Under the pieces are notes generated by a model. The model saw only the letters and a program-made list of their open reading frames with translations, was not told where the DNA came from and made no database searches. Below are positions 1-10,491 of a stretch of DNA of 64,000 nucleotides, piece by piece. The stretch is from positions 33,874,763-33,938,762 of the forward strand of contig NC_023756.2 in NCBI RefSeq assembly GCF_000499845.2. The letters are read 5' to 3'. The stretch comes from Phaseolus vulgaris. Lineage: Eukaryota; Streptophyta; Magnoliopsida; Fabales; Fabaceae. The first letter of the stretch is position 1, and each line of letters opens with the position of its first letter. The translations under genes and the position numbers were made by a program.

Positions 1-1172
1 TGCTTTGAGCTTTAAGCTGGTGAACTTTGTAAGATCTCCAGTCATATGCTTGGAACAGCCACTGTCCAAGTACCACTGGTTCTTCTTGCTTCCAATCTGC
101 AAAACAGAATAAAAAATTTACAAATGGTACCCTTTTCAGTATAGGGTCCAGCACATATTAACACCTTCTCTTTGGTAGCCACTTAGCTAAGTTCTTAGGC
201 ACAAGATGTCTTCTAGCAATGCAAGACCTAGATGTATGACCAGATTTCATGCAGTAAAAACAGGTTACATGAGATGCCTTTTTGCCACTGTTAAAAGCTG
301 GAAAAACTGATTTTTTGTAGCAACTCTAGATGGACCAAATAAGTCCATATGTAACACATCCAATGGATTTTTTGTAGAGACAATATCCTTTAACTTGAAA
401 GATGATTTGATTTGTTTACCTTTCACACAACCATCACAAAGCCTGTTATCCTGAAATTTAATGTTAGGTAAACCAGAAACTAAATCTTTAGATTTCAATT
501 TATTCAAGTGATTTGTGTGTATGTGAGCTAACCTCCTGTGCCACAACCAAGACTCATCACTTCTGGACAGCAAACACTCATTTGAAGAGTTAGTTTCCAT
601 GATATTCAACAAGTAAATGTTATTCACTCTCTTACCAGTAAACAGTGCCTTACTAGATGAATTACTTGAGATTGTGCAGCCACTTGACTCAAAATTCACT
701 TTGTATCCTTTGTCACAAAGCTGACTTATGCTGAGAAGACTATGCTTAAGTCCTTCTACATACAGCACATTCTCAATGGTTGTTGAATTTCCTGTTCCAA
801 CAGTTCCTCTGCCCAAAATTCTCCCTCGGTTATTGTCACCATAGGTCACATGTCCTTCTGCTTTGAGCTTTAAGCTGGTGAACTTTGTAAGATCTCCAGT
901 CATATGCTTGGAACAGCCACTGTCCAAGTACCACTGGTTCTTCTTGCTTCCAATCTGCAAAACAGAATAAAAAATTTACAAATGGTACCCTTTTCAGTAT
1001 AGGGTCCAGCACATATTAACACCTTCTCTTTGGTAGCCACTTAGCTAAGTTCTTAGGCACAAGATGTCTTCTAGCAATGCAAGACCTAGATGTATGACCA
1101 GATTTCATGCAGTAAAAACAGGTTACATGAGATGCCTTTTTGCCACTGTTAAAAGCTGAAAAAACTGATTTT
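1..1172. repeat. 858-bp partial tandem duplication inside copia gag-pol
   Basis: Bases 1-314 repeat 859-1172 at a constant offset of 858 bp. I see one mismatch, at 301 versus 1159. The duplicated unit is 315-1172 and holds the gag C-terminus, protease, GAG-pre-integrase and integrase start. The second copy is cut by the window edge. At the junction near 314/315 the integrase start is fused back into gag C-terminal sequence, so the reading frame cannot make a normal polyprotein. It could be a real unequal-exchange product or an assembly collapse/expansion. Confidence 0.9.
265..960 (-). pseudogene. copia protease, GAG-pre-integrase and integrase start, fused to gag tail
   Basis: The 231-residue frame begins with the aspartic protease signature WYLDSGCSKHMTG (about residues 10-22). 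The GAG-pre-integrase domain follows, with WHRRLAHIHTNHL and the zinc-binding CDGC segment, and then the first integrase aspartate in LHMDLFGP. After ATKNQ it runs into 15 residues that repeat the gag C-terminus out of context, because of the 858-bp duplication, so integrase catalysis is lost here. Between gag (stop at 1016) and this frame there is a GT...TTGCAG interval at about 961-1011 that could be a spliced gag/pol intron; that is inference. Confidence 0.85.
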
Positions 1173-2692
1173 ACTGGAACAAAAAAACTTGAAAGCTTTT
1201 TGACATTGGTTGTATTTCCAGCGATATAACCAAGTCCATTCTTATTGAAAACAGCATTCTGTGATCCAAGGAGAGACTCAAGGTTTTCTCTTCCCTTGGT
1301 GAAATTGGAAAGGGTTTTCAGCAAATATTCCACTTGTTTTTCCAATCTTTTGCAGTTTTCACAGTTTTTAATAGAGGCATGCAAGCAAGTCAGTTCAAGG
1401 CTTACCAAATCTGTTTTGGCCTTATGCAATTCTTCCTCAAGTGTTTTTACTTTAGGTGCAAGCACATTATTTACCTTTTGCAGCTTATTGCATATTACAG
1501 CTAGCCTATTGGCTTCCTCATGTGTTTCCTTGAAGGCAGCAAGCAAATCATCATAATTATCAGAATCAGCAGAAAAATTACTTACTGATTCAGAGCTTGA
1601 CTCCTCATCCTTCATCATGAAGCACAAATTATTCTTCTCATCTTCTGTTGAAGAGCTGCTAGTTGAGGATACTTCATTTTCCTCCCATGAGATGTAGGCT
1701 CTTCTTCCTTTGTTCCTTTCAAATTTCTTGCTGGCAGATTTGTCCCTTGTTTGATTGTCTGGACAATCTGTTTTGATATGCCCTGTTTTGCCACATCCAA
1801 AGCAAGTATATTTAGAGGAATTTAAATCATTGGGTTTAGGATACCTTCTTTTCTGCTGGTTCCTATTTTTGCTTTTCTTCCTCAGAAATTTGCTGAATCT
1901 TTTTGTAAGAAGGTTGATTGTATCATCATCTTCAGCATCTTCCTTTTCTTCCTTGATCTCATCCAATTCAGTTGCTTTCAGTGCCAAACCTTTGGGTTTT
2001 CTCTCTGTTGTTTCCTGTTCTTTAAGTCTTTTAAGCTCTAGCTCATGCTCCATCAGCTTTCCAAACAGTGCAGCAGTTCCCAATTTTGACAGATCACGGC
2101 TTTCAGAGATAGCTGTCACCTTTGGTTGCCAGCTTCTGTCGAGGCACTTCAATATCTTTATGTTGAGCTCCTCTCTATCAAATTCTTTTCCCAAGCCAGT
2201 GAGGTGATTCACAATGTGGGTGAATCTTTTTTGCACATCAGCAATGTTCTCTCTGGGTTGCATTCTGAACAGCTCATACTCTTGGATGAGTGCATGTTTC
2301 CTTGACCTTTTTACATCCTCAGTCCCTTCATGAGTCACTTCTAAGACTTCCCACATCTCCTTTGCTGACTTACATTGAGATATTCTGAAGAACTCGTCCA
2401 TTGTCAATGCAGAGGTTATGATATTCTTGGCCACAAGATCATGTTGAGCCTTCCTCCTTTCAGTCTCATTCCACTCTGATCTTGGCTTTTCAACTTGTTC
2501 ATCCTTGACAATCTGCATTGGCACATAAGGTCCATTGACCACAGCTTCCCAAATTAATGCATCAATGGATTCCATAAAAATTCTCATTCTAACTTTCCAA
2601 AATGCATAATTCAATCCATTAAACATAGGTGGTCTATTTACAGCAGAACCCTCAGCAAAAAGCACATTAAACTCAGACATTTTTACAAACAA
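1016..2692 (-). CDS. copia gag polyprotein (UBN2 domain, two zinc knuckles)
   Basis: An intact 558-residue frame. The N-terminal half is a UBN2-type gag domain (NRPPMFNGLNYAFWKVRM near the start, then a helical core to about residue 230). A basic stretch leads to a CCHC knuckle, CFGCGKTGHIKTDC, near residue 300. A coiled-coil-like segment follows, then a second CCHC motif, CFYCMKSGHTSRSC, near residue 530. Gag forms the cytoplasmic virus-like particle that packages the element RNA. The first ATG (2692) and the internal MSEFN ATG a few codons later are both plausible starts. It lies just downstream of the primer site and LTR, as expected. Confidence 0.88.
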   Translation of the reverse strand: MFVKMSEFNVLFAEGSAVNRPPMFNGLNYAFWKVRMRIFMESIDALIWEAVVNGPYVPMQIVKDEQVEKPRSEWNETERRKAQHDLVAKNIITSALTMDEFFRISQCKSAKEMWEVLEVTHEGTEDVKRSRKHALIQEYELFRMQPRENIADVQKRFTHIVNHLTGLGKEFDREELNIKILKCLDRSWQPKVTAISESRDLSKLGTAALFGKLMEHELELKRLKEQETTERKPKGLALKATELDEIKEEKEDAEDDDTINLLTKRFSKFLRKKSKNRNQQKRRYPKPNDLNSSKYTCFGCGKTGHIKTDCPDNQTRDKSASKKFERNKGRRAYISWEENEVSSTSSSSTEDEKNNLCFMMKDEESSSESVSNFSADSDNYDDLLAAFKETHEEANRLAVICNKLQKVNNVLAPKVKTLEEELHKAKTDLVSLELTCLHASIKNCENCKRLEKQVEYLLKTLSNFTKGRENLESLLGSQNAVFNKNGLGYIAGNTTNVKKLSSFFVPVKSVFSAFNSGKKASHVTCFYCMKSGHTSRSCIARRHLVPKNLAKWLPKRRC

Positions 2693-2715
2693 ACTTGATT
2701 AAACTACAAGTCCTA

Positions 2716-2727
2716 GCTCTGATACCA
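2716..2727 (-). promoter_or_regulatory. tRNA-iMet primer binding site of the copia element
   Basis: On the minus strand the 12 bases TGGTATCAGAGC sit two bases inside the LTR end. This is the usual plant copia primer site, complementary to the 3' end of initiator methionine tRNA, and it fixes the LTR boundary at 2730. Confidence 0.92.
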
Positions 2728-2729
2728 AT

Positions 2730-4546
2730 TGTTGGGTTTAATAGTGTCAAAGTTCAAGAGGGGGGGTGAATTGACCTTTTAAAACTTTCTCGCAGAAACA
2801 GTGTTTAACACAGTTTTACAGAAAATAAATCGATTTATGTGAAAATGAACAGATTTATTTCAGCACTGTTTTTGTTTGAAACGCTTTTAATTCAGCAAGG
2901 TTAATCACAAGATTATGCAGTGAGAATTTCCAGCAGCACACACACAAATATCAGATTTGAAAAACAGTGGAACACAAAACAGCAAGCCTCAATTTCAAGC
3001 AAGTGATTAAGGTTCAATTGATAGCATGCTAATTAATTGAGTGACCTTTGCAAACAAGCTGTTCCAGTGGCTTTTAACAGACTATGAGTGTTCTTCTTGA
3101 TGTCAAGCAATTTTCCAGAAATTAAGAACAATGAATCACAGAACAGCAAGCTTCAACTTTAAGTAATTTGTTTAAGGTTCAATTAATAGCATTTACAGTT
3201 TCTTGAGCAGCCTATCACAGTCAATCTGTTCCAGTGGCTTTTATCAGATTTTATATGTTCTTATCAGATTAAAACAGCTTTTTCAGAAATCAAGAACAGT
3301 ATGCACAGTGCCCAGAAAGAACAGATTTATTTTCAATTGAACAGATTTATTTCTTTGCTGTTTTATCAATTATGCAGAAACGAAATTGCAGAGAGTGAGA
3401 GAGAATGAACACAGGCAGTTATACTGGTTCACTCAACCTGAGCTACATCCAGTCTTCACCAACAACAGGTGGAAATCACTAAAACACAGTACAATCAATT
3501 ACACTTCCCACTATTCTTGAAACCTACAAGAACTTAGGTACTCTTGCTGAAAAAACCTATTTCAGCACTCACACACACCCACTCTCCAAGAACACCTATC
3601 AAGAAGAGGGATCAACCAAACTATTACAAGTAATAAGAAGTGAAACGACTACACCTGATTGAGGTAACAAAGATCAGCCTTAAACCAGTAGGCAAGATTG
3701 CTAGAACAGTAGCTGCACCTCACACCAAGCTTTTGGAACCAAACCAAGAACAAGCACTTTGTGATTTTCGAAATCTTTGAAGAACAAATGCTAATCCTTT
3801 GTAAACCTTTGATTCTCTGCTGTAAAACTCGTTTTTGCAAATGTATGAACTGTTGAATTGATAATAAACTCAGAAAACAAGTTTGCATTTTATAGAAAGC
3901 CAGCTTATAACAGAATTTTGAAAAACAGTTAAAGCTGTTATAAAATGAACAGATTGAAAATAAAATAAACTGATTTATTTTCAAAAGCAGTTAGAGAATC
4001 TGTTAAGTGAGGAGACTTAGTCAACCATTCTGGTGCAGAGATAAAACTGAAAACGTTTAAGCTTGTCATGGCACCAGAGAGAAAAAGAATCTATTTATTT
4101 ACAGATGAACAGATTTATTTTTTCAAAACGAAAACAGAGAAAGTTTAACTATTTGAAACTCAGTCGTTTTGAAAAGAAGAAGACATAGTCAAAATACCTG
4201 ATGCGCAAAATCAAATTTTTACAAGACTTTAGCCAAGGCATCAGTGAAGAAAATGAATCTGTTTATTTAGAAAAGAACAGATTTATTTTTATGCAGTAAA
4301 ACGTGTTTTTGTGTAAAACATGTGAAAAACAGTTTTAGAAAACTTATGCTTGTTCTTAACACATGGCCAGTGGTTATGAGGTGAGTTACTCAGCAAAAAG
4401 CTACTCTTAGACAACCTCTAAGCACTAACTAAGACATACTTAAAGCAAAGCACAAATACATGGAAAGTACATAAATGTCTTCATCAAACACTACATACAA
4501 GTCTTCATCAAACACAATCTTGAAGGGGCAGCAACCATCTTCAACA
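2730..4546 (-). repeat. LTR of the copia element (about 1.8 kb)
   Basis: On the minus strand the LTR starts TGTTGAAGATGG (at 4546) and ends CCCAACA (at 2730), giving TG...CA ends. The right boundary is supported because the sequence from 4547 onward matches the right arm of the inverted repeat (around 18245), while the LTR itself has no counterpart there. The motif CAGATTTATTT occurs at least five times (for example 2849, 3321, 3339, 4108 and 4278), with several one-base variants. The second LTR lies outside the window. Confidence 0.82.
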
Positions 4547-4814
4547 GAATATACCCACAAAATAAAGGTATATGTAATATTCTTGCTTTATGAAGCTATT
4601 ATGAAAACTATAAAAGGGCTTTAGACCCTGAGCAAAGGTAAGTTTTTCTGGTAACCCTACACTCAGAGATATTATACAGATATTCATAGTTGAATGATCT
4701 CACTGACTTGATCGTCAGAGTCTTGTCAACAGGTGGAGCCCCCTCGTTGTAGATTACTAGCATCTCAAAGCAACAACAGTAGGCAAAGGTGATTCAACTC
4801 GGAGCCCACTACCA
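4547..4814 (+). repeat. LTR fragment, probably Ty3/gypsy type, left arm
   Basis: A TATAAAAG box at 4609 is followed by a short transcribed-type leader and the GACTTGATCGTCAGAG motif that commonly follows the start site in plant gypsy LTRs. The sequence ends CCCACTACCA at 4814. It is the inverted counterpart of 17994-18534, and the 5' part is removed by the copia insertion at 4546. Confidence 0.55.
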
Positions 4815-4854
4815 AGGTTCGATCTCATTCAGCTGATGAGAACAATTATATGTA

Positions 4855-5035
4855 CTTCATTCAATTATTTCTCATGAACGAAATCTTTCACTTATGTTAT
4901 GTTTGTATTTATGGATATACTATTCTCGGAGACATTGGACGAATGACAACTTCATTCAATTATTTCTCATGAATAGAATCTTTCGCTATGTTGTGTTTGT
5001 ATCTATAAATATACTATTCTCGAAGACAGATTTGC
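4855..5035. repeat. two tandem repeats of about 88 bp
   Basis: A unit beginning TTCATTCAATTATTTCTCATGAA and running to the ATACTATTCTCG segment occurs twice, with small differences. The same pair is present inverted in the right arm at about 17772-17960, so the duplication predates the inverted repeat. Confidence 0.75.
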
Positions 5036-6770
5036 ATGACATTGTGTATTCTAATCTTAAACTATATATTGAGTATAAAATGTCAATATTACATGTACGA
5101 TTATGATATAATTTAGTTTGGTATTAATATTAATGGATGATAACTATTTATATAGTTATGGAACAAATAATATATTATCTATATTTTATTTAAATAAATA
5201 TAAATACATAATACACATAATAATAATTAAAATTAAAAATGCAAACATTTAACTGACAATGAATTTTGGATATTTATTATGAAATTCCATTTTATAAAAA
5301 TTACCTTCTAATCTTAAACAAAAGAATGAAGACAAGAAAATATAATGAATTACAATATAAATGTAAGTTTATAATAATATATTTATTTATAATAATATGA
5401 TATATCAATATATATGTATAGATATAAATCCAGTATTATTTGTTACTTAACTATAAATAGTTATCATCCATTAATATTAATATTATATTATGATAAGATT
5501 AAATTATATCATTTCAGATTTTTCACATATAATATTATTTATTAGATATAATATGTGAATATTACATTTACGGTTATGATCCCTATAACAAATCATTGTA
5601 TTATTATTATATTGAAATATACATGCAAATAATACTATTTTATTTTGTATATATAATACTATTTATTTTATTATATTTATTTACATGTATTTTAAATATA
5701 TATATATATATATATATATAATTTAAATGACATAAACTGTAAAGTGAATTTTGGATTGTGTTGAATGAGTCCAAAATTTGTTGCGCCCAAAAACTTAAAT
5801 CTGCCAAATCCCAAAGTGTCAGTTTCTATTTTTTCCTAATATTTCCGTAGCCTCCAAAAACACTTTCAAAAGTACAAAGCTCTAGGTCAGTTTCTATTTT
5901 CCTAATCTTTTTCAATTTCTCAATCCCAAATCCTCATTTTTTTTCAATTTGCAGGAGCCATAATTGAATCCTATAAGTTCCCTTCCACTTAAAAGTTTTG
6001 TGGCTGAAGCTCATTCCGGTATTGCTTTTCTATTTTTTTATTTTTGTTTTGTTTTAGGTTCATGTTTTCATTATAATATTTGGATTTTGAAGCTTCATTT
6101 CTAACGGGTATTCAAGGAGGTATTTCTCATTTTAGGAAGCTTTTGTTTCACACTTTGAGGTATTTTTCTGAATTTTATGAAAAGTTATTACTTTTTAGTT
6201 GTTTAGTAAAATAAGAGAAGAGAAATCTGTGATTGAGCATGAAACTAAAGAAAAGAGAGAAGACGTTTAAATGGGTATATATTAAAAGCATTACTAGATA
6301 AAATTAATTATAAGAATTAAAGTATTATAAGAAAAAATTAATTAAAACATTATAAGATCAAGCATAATTAATGTCCTCGTCTTTATTTTCATTATTGTTT
6401 TCGCTTGTGATGTGATACACCACAATGTTAACGTTAGCAGTCATTGGTCATTGGCTGCTTGATGGGCTAAGCATAAAGCCTCTCTATCATCATTGTTAGA
6501 ACTAGTGTATAAAGTACAGGTTGGATGTCTTGCATATAAGTATTTGGTCAAAAATGGAATTTAAAATTTGATTAACTATTTAAAAAAGAAGCTAGAAGAA
6601 ATTTTGAGCGAAACCTTCTACTTAATGAACTATCTAATGAGATTATGTACATGTATACATGCTTTCTAAGTTCCATTCCAAAATGGAAATGCATGTACAC
6701 CTAAGTACATGCAACCTAAACCTAAATTTTTATGTTGCCTTACACTTCTAACATCAACATGTAGAATAAT
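5036..6770. other. AT-rich non-coding part of left arm
   Basis: No gene is visible. A (TA)n run lies at 5696-5721. From about 5730 the sequence is less AT-rich and looks like the 5' leader of the transposase gene. It matches the right arm at about 15262-17130, apart from a duplication and about 480 bp of extra sequence found only on the right. Confidence 0.6.
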
Positions 6771-6815
6771 GGATCGAGACTGGATGTATGTAGAATAATG
6801 GATCGAGACTGGATG
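6764..6815. repeat. 27-bp duplication over the TNP2 start codon
   Basis: The sequence from TAGAATAATGG to GGATGTATG occurs twice in a row in the left arm but once in the right arm (about 15150-15185). The upstream ATG reads MDRDWMYVE and stops, so translation must start at the second ATG (6798). An upstream mini-ORF is created. Confidence 0.85.
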
Positions 6816-8183
6816 TATGACATGGTTGATCCCTTAAGGAGACTTAAGTCACGATTCATCAACGGAGTTCGTGAATTTGTTTCAAAGGCAATGAAACAAA
6901 TTTCCTATACACAAGATGGAGGGGTGATGTGTCCATGCATTAAATGTATTTGCGAGAAAATCCTTAAACCCTGTCTTGTTAGACCTCATCTGCTACAATA
7001 TGGATTCAAACCCAACTATCGAATATGGGTTCATCAAGGAGAACATGGGTCAAATGAGGACAACTTATGTCATGCGTTGAGCAACTATGATGATATGAAT
7101 TATGTTGATAAGTTTGGGACAGTAAACGATATGTTATATGATGCATACATGCAAGCATCAGATATAAGACTTCGATATGAGAACTTGGACTATGACGATA
7201 TTTTTGAAGAACAGTCTCCTAATGCATTCGCGCATAAGTTTTATGATATGTTAGCATCTGCAAATGAACCAATTTATGAAGGAGCAACAAAGTCAAAATT
7301 ATCAATAGTCATTCGACTTTTAGCTACTAGAACCAATTGGCATGCTCCAGAGAAGTGCTTAGATTACGTCATAAAAATGTTAAATGATGTAGCTCCAAAA
7401 CAAAATTTCATACTAAAGAACTACTACGAGGCCAAAAAAATTGTGTCAAGTCTAAGTTTGGAAGCAGAAAAAATTGATTGTTGTGAATGTGGTTGCATGT
7501 TGTATTACAAGGATGACATTTATTTAACTGAATGCAAATTTTGTCATCTTCCTCGTTATTTTGAACCAAAGGGTGACAGGGGAAGATATAAAAATATTCC
7601 AAGGAAGAGAATGTTTTATTTGCCAATCATCCCAAGATTGCAAAGACTATATGCATCAATGGAATCTGCTACTCAAATGATATGGCATTTTGAAAACAGA
7701 AAAAATGATGGGTTGTTACGACATCCATGTGATGGGGAAGCTTGGAAGCACTTTGATAAGATATATCCAGATTTTGCGTGTGACCTCCGACACGTGAGAC
7801 TTGGTTTATGTTCGGATGGGTTCACTCCTTACGTCCAAGCTTCAACATCATCGTATTCTTGTTGGTCAGTATTCATTACTCCTTATAACTTACCTCTTGA
7901 AATGTGTATGACCAAACCATACATGTTTCTAACTTGTCACATACCAGTGCCAAATAACCCAACTAAACAAATAGATGTCTACTCACAACCTCTTATTGAT
8001 GACCTTAATAAATTGTGGAATGAAGGTGTATTCACATATAATATCTCCAAAAAAGAAAACTTTGTCATGCGAGCTTGCTTGATGTGGACACATGTTACAT
8101 CCTGGTACGTGGTGTCCGCCGCAAAGTTTGCGTTTAAATTAAATCAGTGTGGGTGTAGCCTACACTTCTTGGACACTAATTAA
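6798..8183 (+). CDS. CACTA TNP2-type transposase, truncated N-terminal half
   Basis: An open 461-residue frame. Residues 1-80 form the transposase-associated domain (MDRDWMYD... CPCIKC...). From about residue 290 the Transposase_21 (TNP2) domain starts, with HPCDGEAWKHF and the conserved aspartate in LGLCSDGFTPY. It is normal up to MRACLMWT at about residue 430. After that, 30 residues of unrelated sequence lead to a stop, because the gene is joined at about 8090 to CACTA 3' sequence in opposite orientation. The rest of the catalytic domain is missing, so it cannot be an active transposase. It is the better preserved of the two arm copies. Start chosen at 6798 because the duplicated upstream ATG stops after nine codons. 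Confidence 0.85.
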   Translation: MDRDWMYDMVDPLRRLKSRFINGVREFVSKAMKQISYTQDGGVMCPCIKCICEKILKPCLVRPHLLQYGFKPNYRIWVHQGEHGSNEDNLCHALSNYDDMNYVDKFGTVNDMLYDAYMQASDIRLRYENLDYDDIFEEQSPNAFAHKFYDMLASANEPIYEGATKSKLSIVIRLLATRTNWHAPEKCLDYVIKMLNDVAPKQNFILKNYYEAKKIVSSLSLEAEKIDCCECGCMLYYKDDIYLTECKFCHLPRYFEPKGDRGRYKNIPRKRMFYLPIIPRLQRLYASMESATQMIWHFENRKNDGLLRHPCDGEAWKHFDKIYPDFACDLRHVRLGLCSDGFTPYVQASTSSYSCWSVFITPYNLPLEMCMTKPYMFLTCHIPVPNNPTKQIDVYSQPLIDDLNKLWNEGVFTYNISKKENFVMRACLMWTHVTSWYVVSAAKFAFKLNQCGCSLHFLDTN

Positions 8184-8560
8184 ATTAAATTAAAAATAAT
8201 TTAAAATGTTAGTGTGGGTTAGACCCACGCAAATTGTGAAATAAAAATATATTTAAAAATAAAGTTTGAACTTTTTTTAAAAATTAATACCAGATTAAAT
8301 TTGAATCAATTTTCAATGAATCTAAATTCAATTTATAAGAATGTAATACCTGTAAATGATTGTAATAAAGAAATAAATTTATAAACAACACCAAAATTAC
8401 AAAAGACACCAATTTCCAAATTGAAATTGAATTATAACATAAGGTCACTAATTGAAATCCAAATCATAATAAATTAAGCACGATAACACGAATGTCCTGT
8501 AATTAAAATCCAAAGCATAACATGACATATGAAGAAAAATTTGAAACATAGATGCATGGA
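8091..8560. other. CACTA 3' untranslated/subterminal segment, left arm
   Basis: A non-coding stretch between the truncated TNP2 frame and the TNPA-like stop. It holds AGTGTGGGTTAGACCCACGC at about 8210-8230, similar to the subterminal repeats at 19250-19740, so it is probably the 3' subterminal region of the same CACTA family with its terminal inverted repeat lost. Confidence 0.55.
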
Positions 8561-8571
8561 AGATGAACTCA

Positions 8572-10491
8572 AGGCACTGGTTGATCATCAAATTTTTCAT
8601 CATAGTACGGGTGGACTTGACTCGTGCCAGTTGATGTGTCAGGTTGATGTCGTTCCATCGTGGCTAATTTTTGCTCTAACATCTGTATTTTATCCATCAA
8701 CATAGCTACATTTTGATTTGTTTGATTAGCTACTTGATTTGATTGATTAACTACTTGATTTGCTTCCATGACCTTTCGACGGAGTTGTTCATTCTCAGTT
8801 ATGTAGTCAATGGAAGAAGGTAATATGTTAGGTTGAGTCATTGATGACACACCATGTCGAATGTTGGCAGACAAGTCTGCAGTGCCATAACATCGACCTC
8901 TGCTCTTACCTCCAACAACATCCATCCAACATTGAAGTTTTGTTGCTGATTGGATGTTAGAGGTAGATCCTTCAGAGTTGTTGATTTGGATGGCTTTCAG
9001 CCGCTCATGGTAGGTTTTCTAGTGCGTTTTTAGGAGTTCTTAGTGTTACAATAGTAAGTTATAAATATAAAATATGTAAGCAAAAGTAAACCAACAACTT
9101 ACGTAAATTTGTTTGGCACGAGTATCTACCCAAGCACCATCCTTCTTAGTGTGTGTTGCCATGAATAATTCATCTGGCTCAACAGGTCGACCATATTTAC
9201 AGTCCTGAAATAAATGAAAATAGTTAACAATATTAGATATTCCGTACTAAATTGAATAAGATGTAACAAAATATTCATAATTAATGTACTTACCAATCCC
9301 AAGGCAATGTCCATATGTGATTTATGACTAGTGGAATGCAATGTCCCACCTCGAGTTCATGATCGATTTAATTTATTTTGAATTGATTTTTGTTTGAACT
9401 TTTCGTAATTCCAATAGGTCAAAAGACCAATCCATGCCTCCTCACCAATCCAAATAGCTCTAGTCCCTTTAACCTAAGCTTTCCCAAGCATATCAGAGAA
9501 GCGTTTCCTAACCTTTGACTTGTAGATTTTTTTGATTTGCCAATCATCATGTGGGGCCCAAATGACTTGAGTCTATAAAAACAAACAATACAATTACACA
9601 TATTTTATGATATTCATAAATAGTTGGATGAGAAATAATTAAAATGCAAAGTTTAGGTTACCTTAAATTCAGTCCACCATTTAAGTTGGACTTCCTCAGG
9701 TGCTTCGTCGTAGTGATAATAGGGACCCCTAAATTGTGATTTTATTGCATGGCCAATTTCCTCAATAACATAATGGTTAGGTGTCCACCTTTAAAGATTG
9801 GAAATCAACAAGTTAACAATTAACATACAAAAGAAGAATAATAAATTTGAATATGAAAGTAAACTTACCCTTTACCCATTGGTCGTATGATTACCCTCCC
9901 ACTACCATCACGATGGACCTCTGCATCTTGGATATCATGGTGCGTAGGAGGCGGGGTGGGTTGCGCTGTAGGAGAGGTTTGCACTAGCACAGTAGGGGAG
10001 AATTGCACTGGCATCTGCACTGGTTGAGGAGGAACCTGGACTGATGGAGCAATGGAAAATTGCACTGGGGGAGAATGTGTGGATTGGGGAGCGAAAATGG
10101 GATCAGAGAAAGATTGGACTGCTGGAGCAATAGGAGACGATACTTGTATACCAAGGACAGTATAAGGAGATGAGGGAGATACATGGAGGTGTGATAATGG
10201 AGACAGTGAAGGAACGAAGTTGTGACGGTGCGCAACTTGTTCACCAACTCCAATATGAGGAATTGTATGGGTGGAATGATGAATAGACTGAGAAGCTATA
10301 GATTGTCTAGACGAAGAGGGGGTGGAGGAAGAAGGGGTGGATGATTGAGAAAATCAAGATAAGGGTGACGGGCCAGAGTAAGGGATGGATCCTAATTCTA
10401 TGGCAAGACGTCCATGCAAACTTGTAGGAACTCCACGCCTAGCATTATAATGTCTGATGATAGCACCACCCCTACCTCTATTCTTAGGCAT
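8572..10491 (-). pseudogene. TNPA-like gene (plant transposase, Ptta/En/Spm family)
   Basis: Second gene of the CACTA element, in the same orientation as TNP2 and starting about 90 bp beyond its stop. A start ATG at 10491 gives MPKNRGRGG, followed by a Ser/Pro/Gln-rich N-terminal region. Spliced blocks follow at about 9660-9790, 9410-9575, 9110-9205 and 8572-9000. They carry features of the Ptta/En/Spm domain: a Trp-rich stretch, KVRKRFSDMLGKA, and GRPVEPDELFMATHTKKDG. The last block has a Gln/Asn-rich heptad-like stretch, VANQTNQNVAMLMDKIQMLEQ, probably a coiled coil. A TGG-to-TAG change after LGKA (about 9475) and an early stop near 10350 make it a pseudogene. Such proteins bind subterminal repeats in related elements. 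Confidence 0.75.

Larger units (their letters stand above)
1..2729 (-). mobile_element. Ty1/copia retrotransposon, 5' internal part (incomplete)
   Basis: Read on the minus strand, an LTR (2730-4546) is followed by a tRNA-iMet primer site, gag, protease, GAG-pre-integrase and the first residues of the integrase core. This order is specific to Ty1/copia elements. The reverse transcriptase, RNase H and second LTR lie outside the window or are lost. The element has inserted into the left arm of the CACTA-derived inverted repeat: the matching right-arm sequence runs on through the insertion point near 18250. A partial tandem duplication at 1-1172 breaks the polyprotein. Confidence 0.9.
4547..9038. 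repeat. left arm of a giant CACTA-derived inverted repeat
   Basis: This arm is repeated in reverse orientation at 12934-18260, with high similarity throughout by eye. In order it holds an LTR fragment, two 88-bp repeats, an AT-rich stretch with a (TA)n run, a 5' leader-like region, the N-terminal half of a TNP2 transposase (6798-8183), CACTA 3' sequence and the C-terminus of a TNPA-like gene. The inner boundary is sharp: both arms agree up to TTTTTAGGAGTT at about 9038 and then diverge. The outer boundary is cut by the copia insertion. Confidence 0.9.

Noticed and set aside
1245..2207. Plus-strand Ser- and Leu-rich frames opposite gag
   Set aside because: Antisense shadows of the acidic and Lys-rich gag coding sequence.
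4855..5035. 70-residue frame in the left arm and its mirror at 17771-18118
   Set aside because: Arises from the 88-bp tandem repeat; not conserved as coding between the arms.
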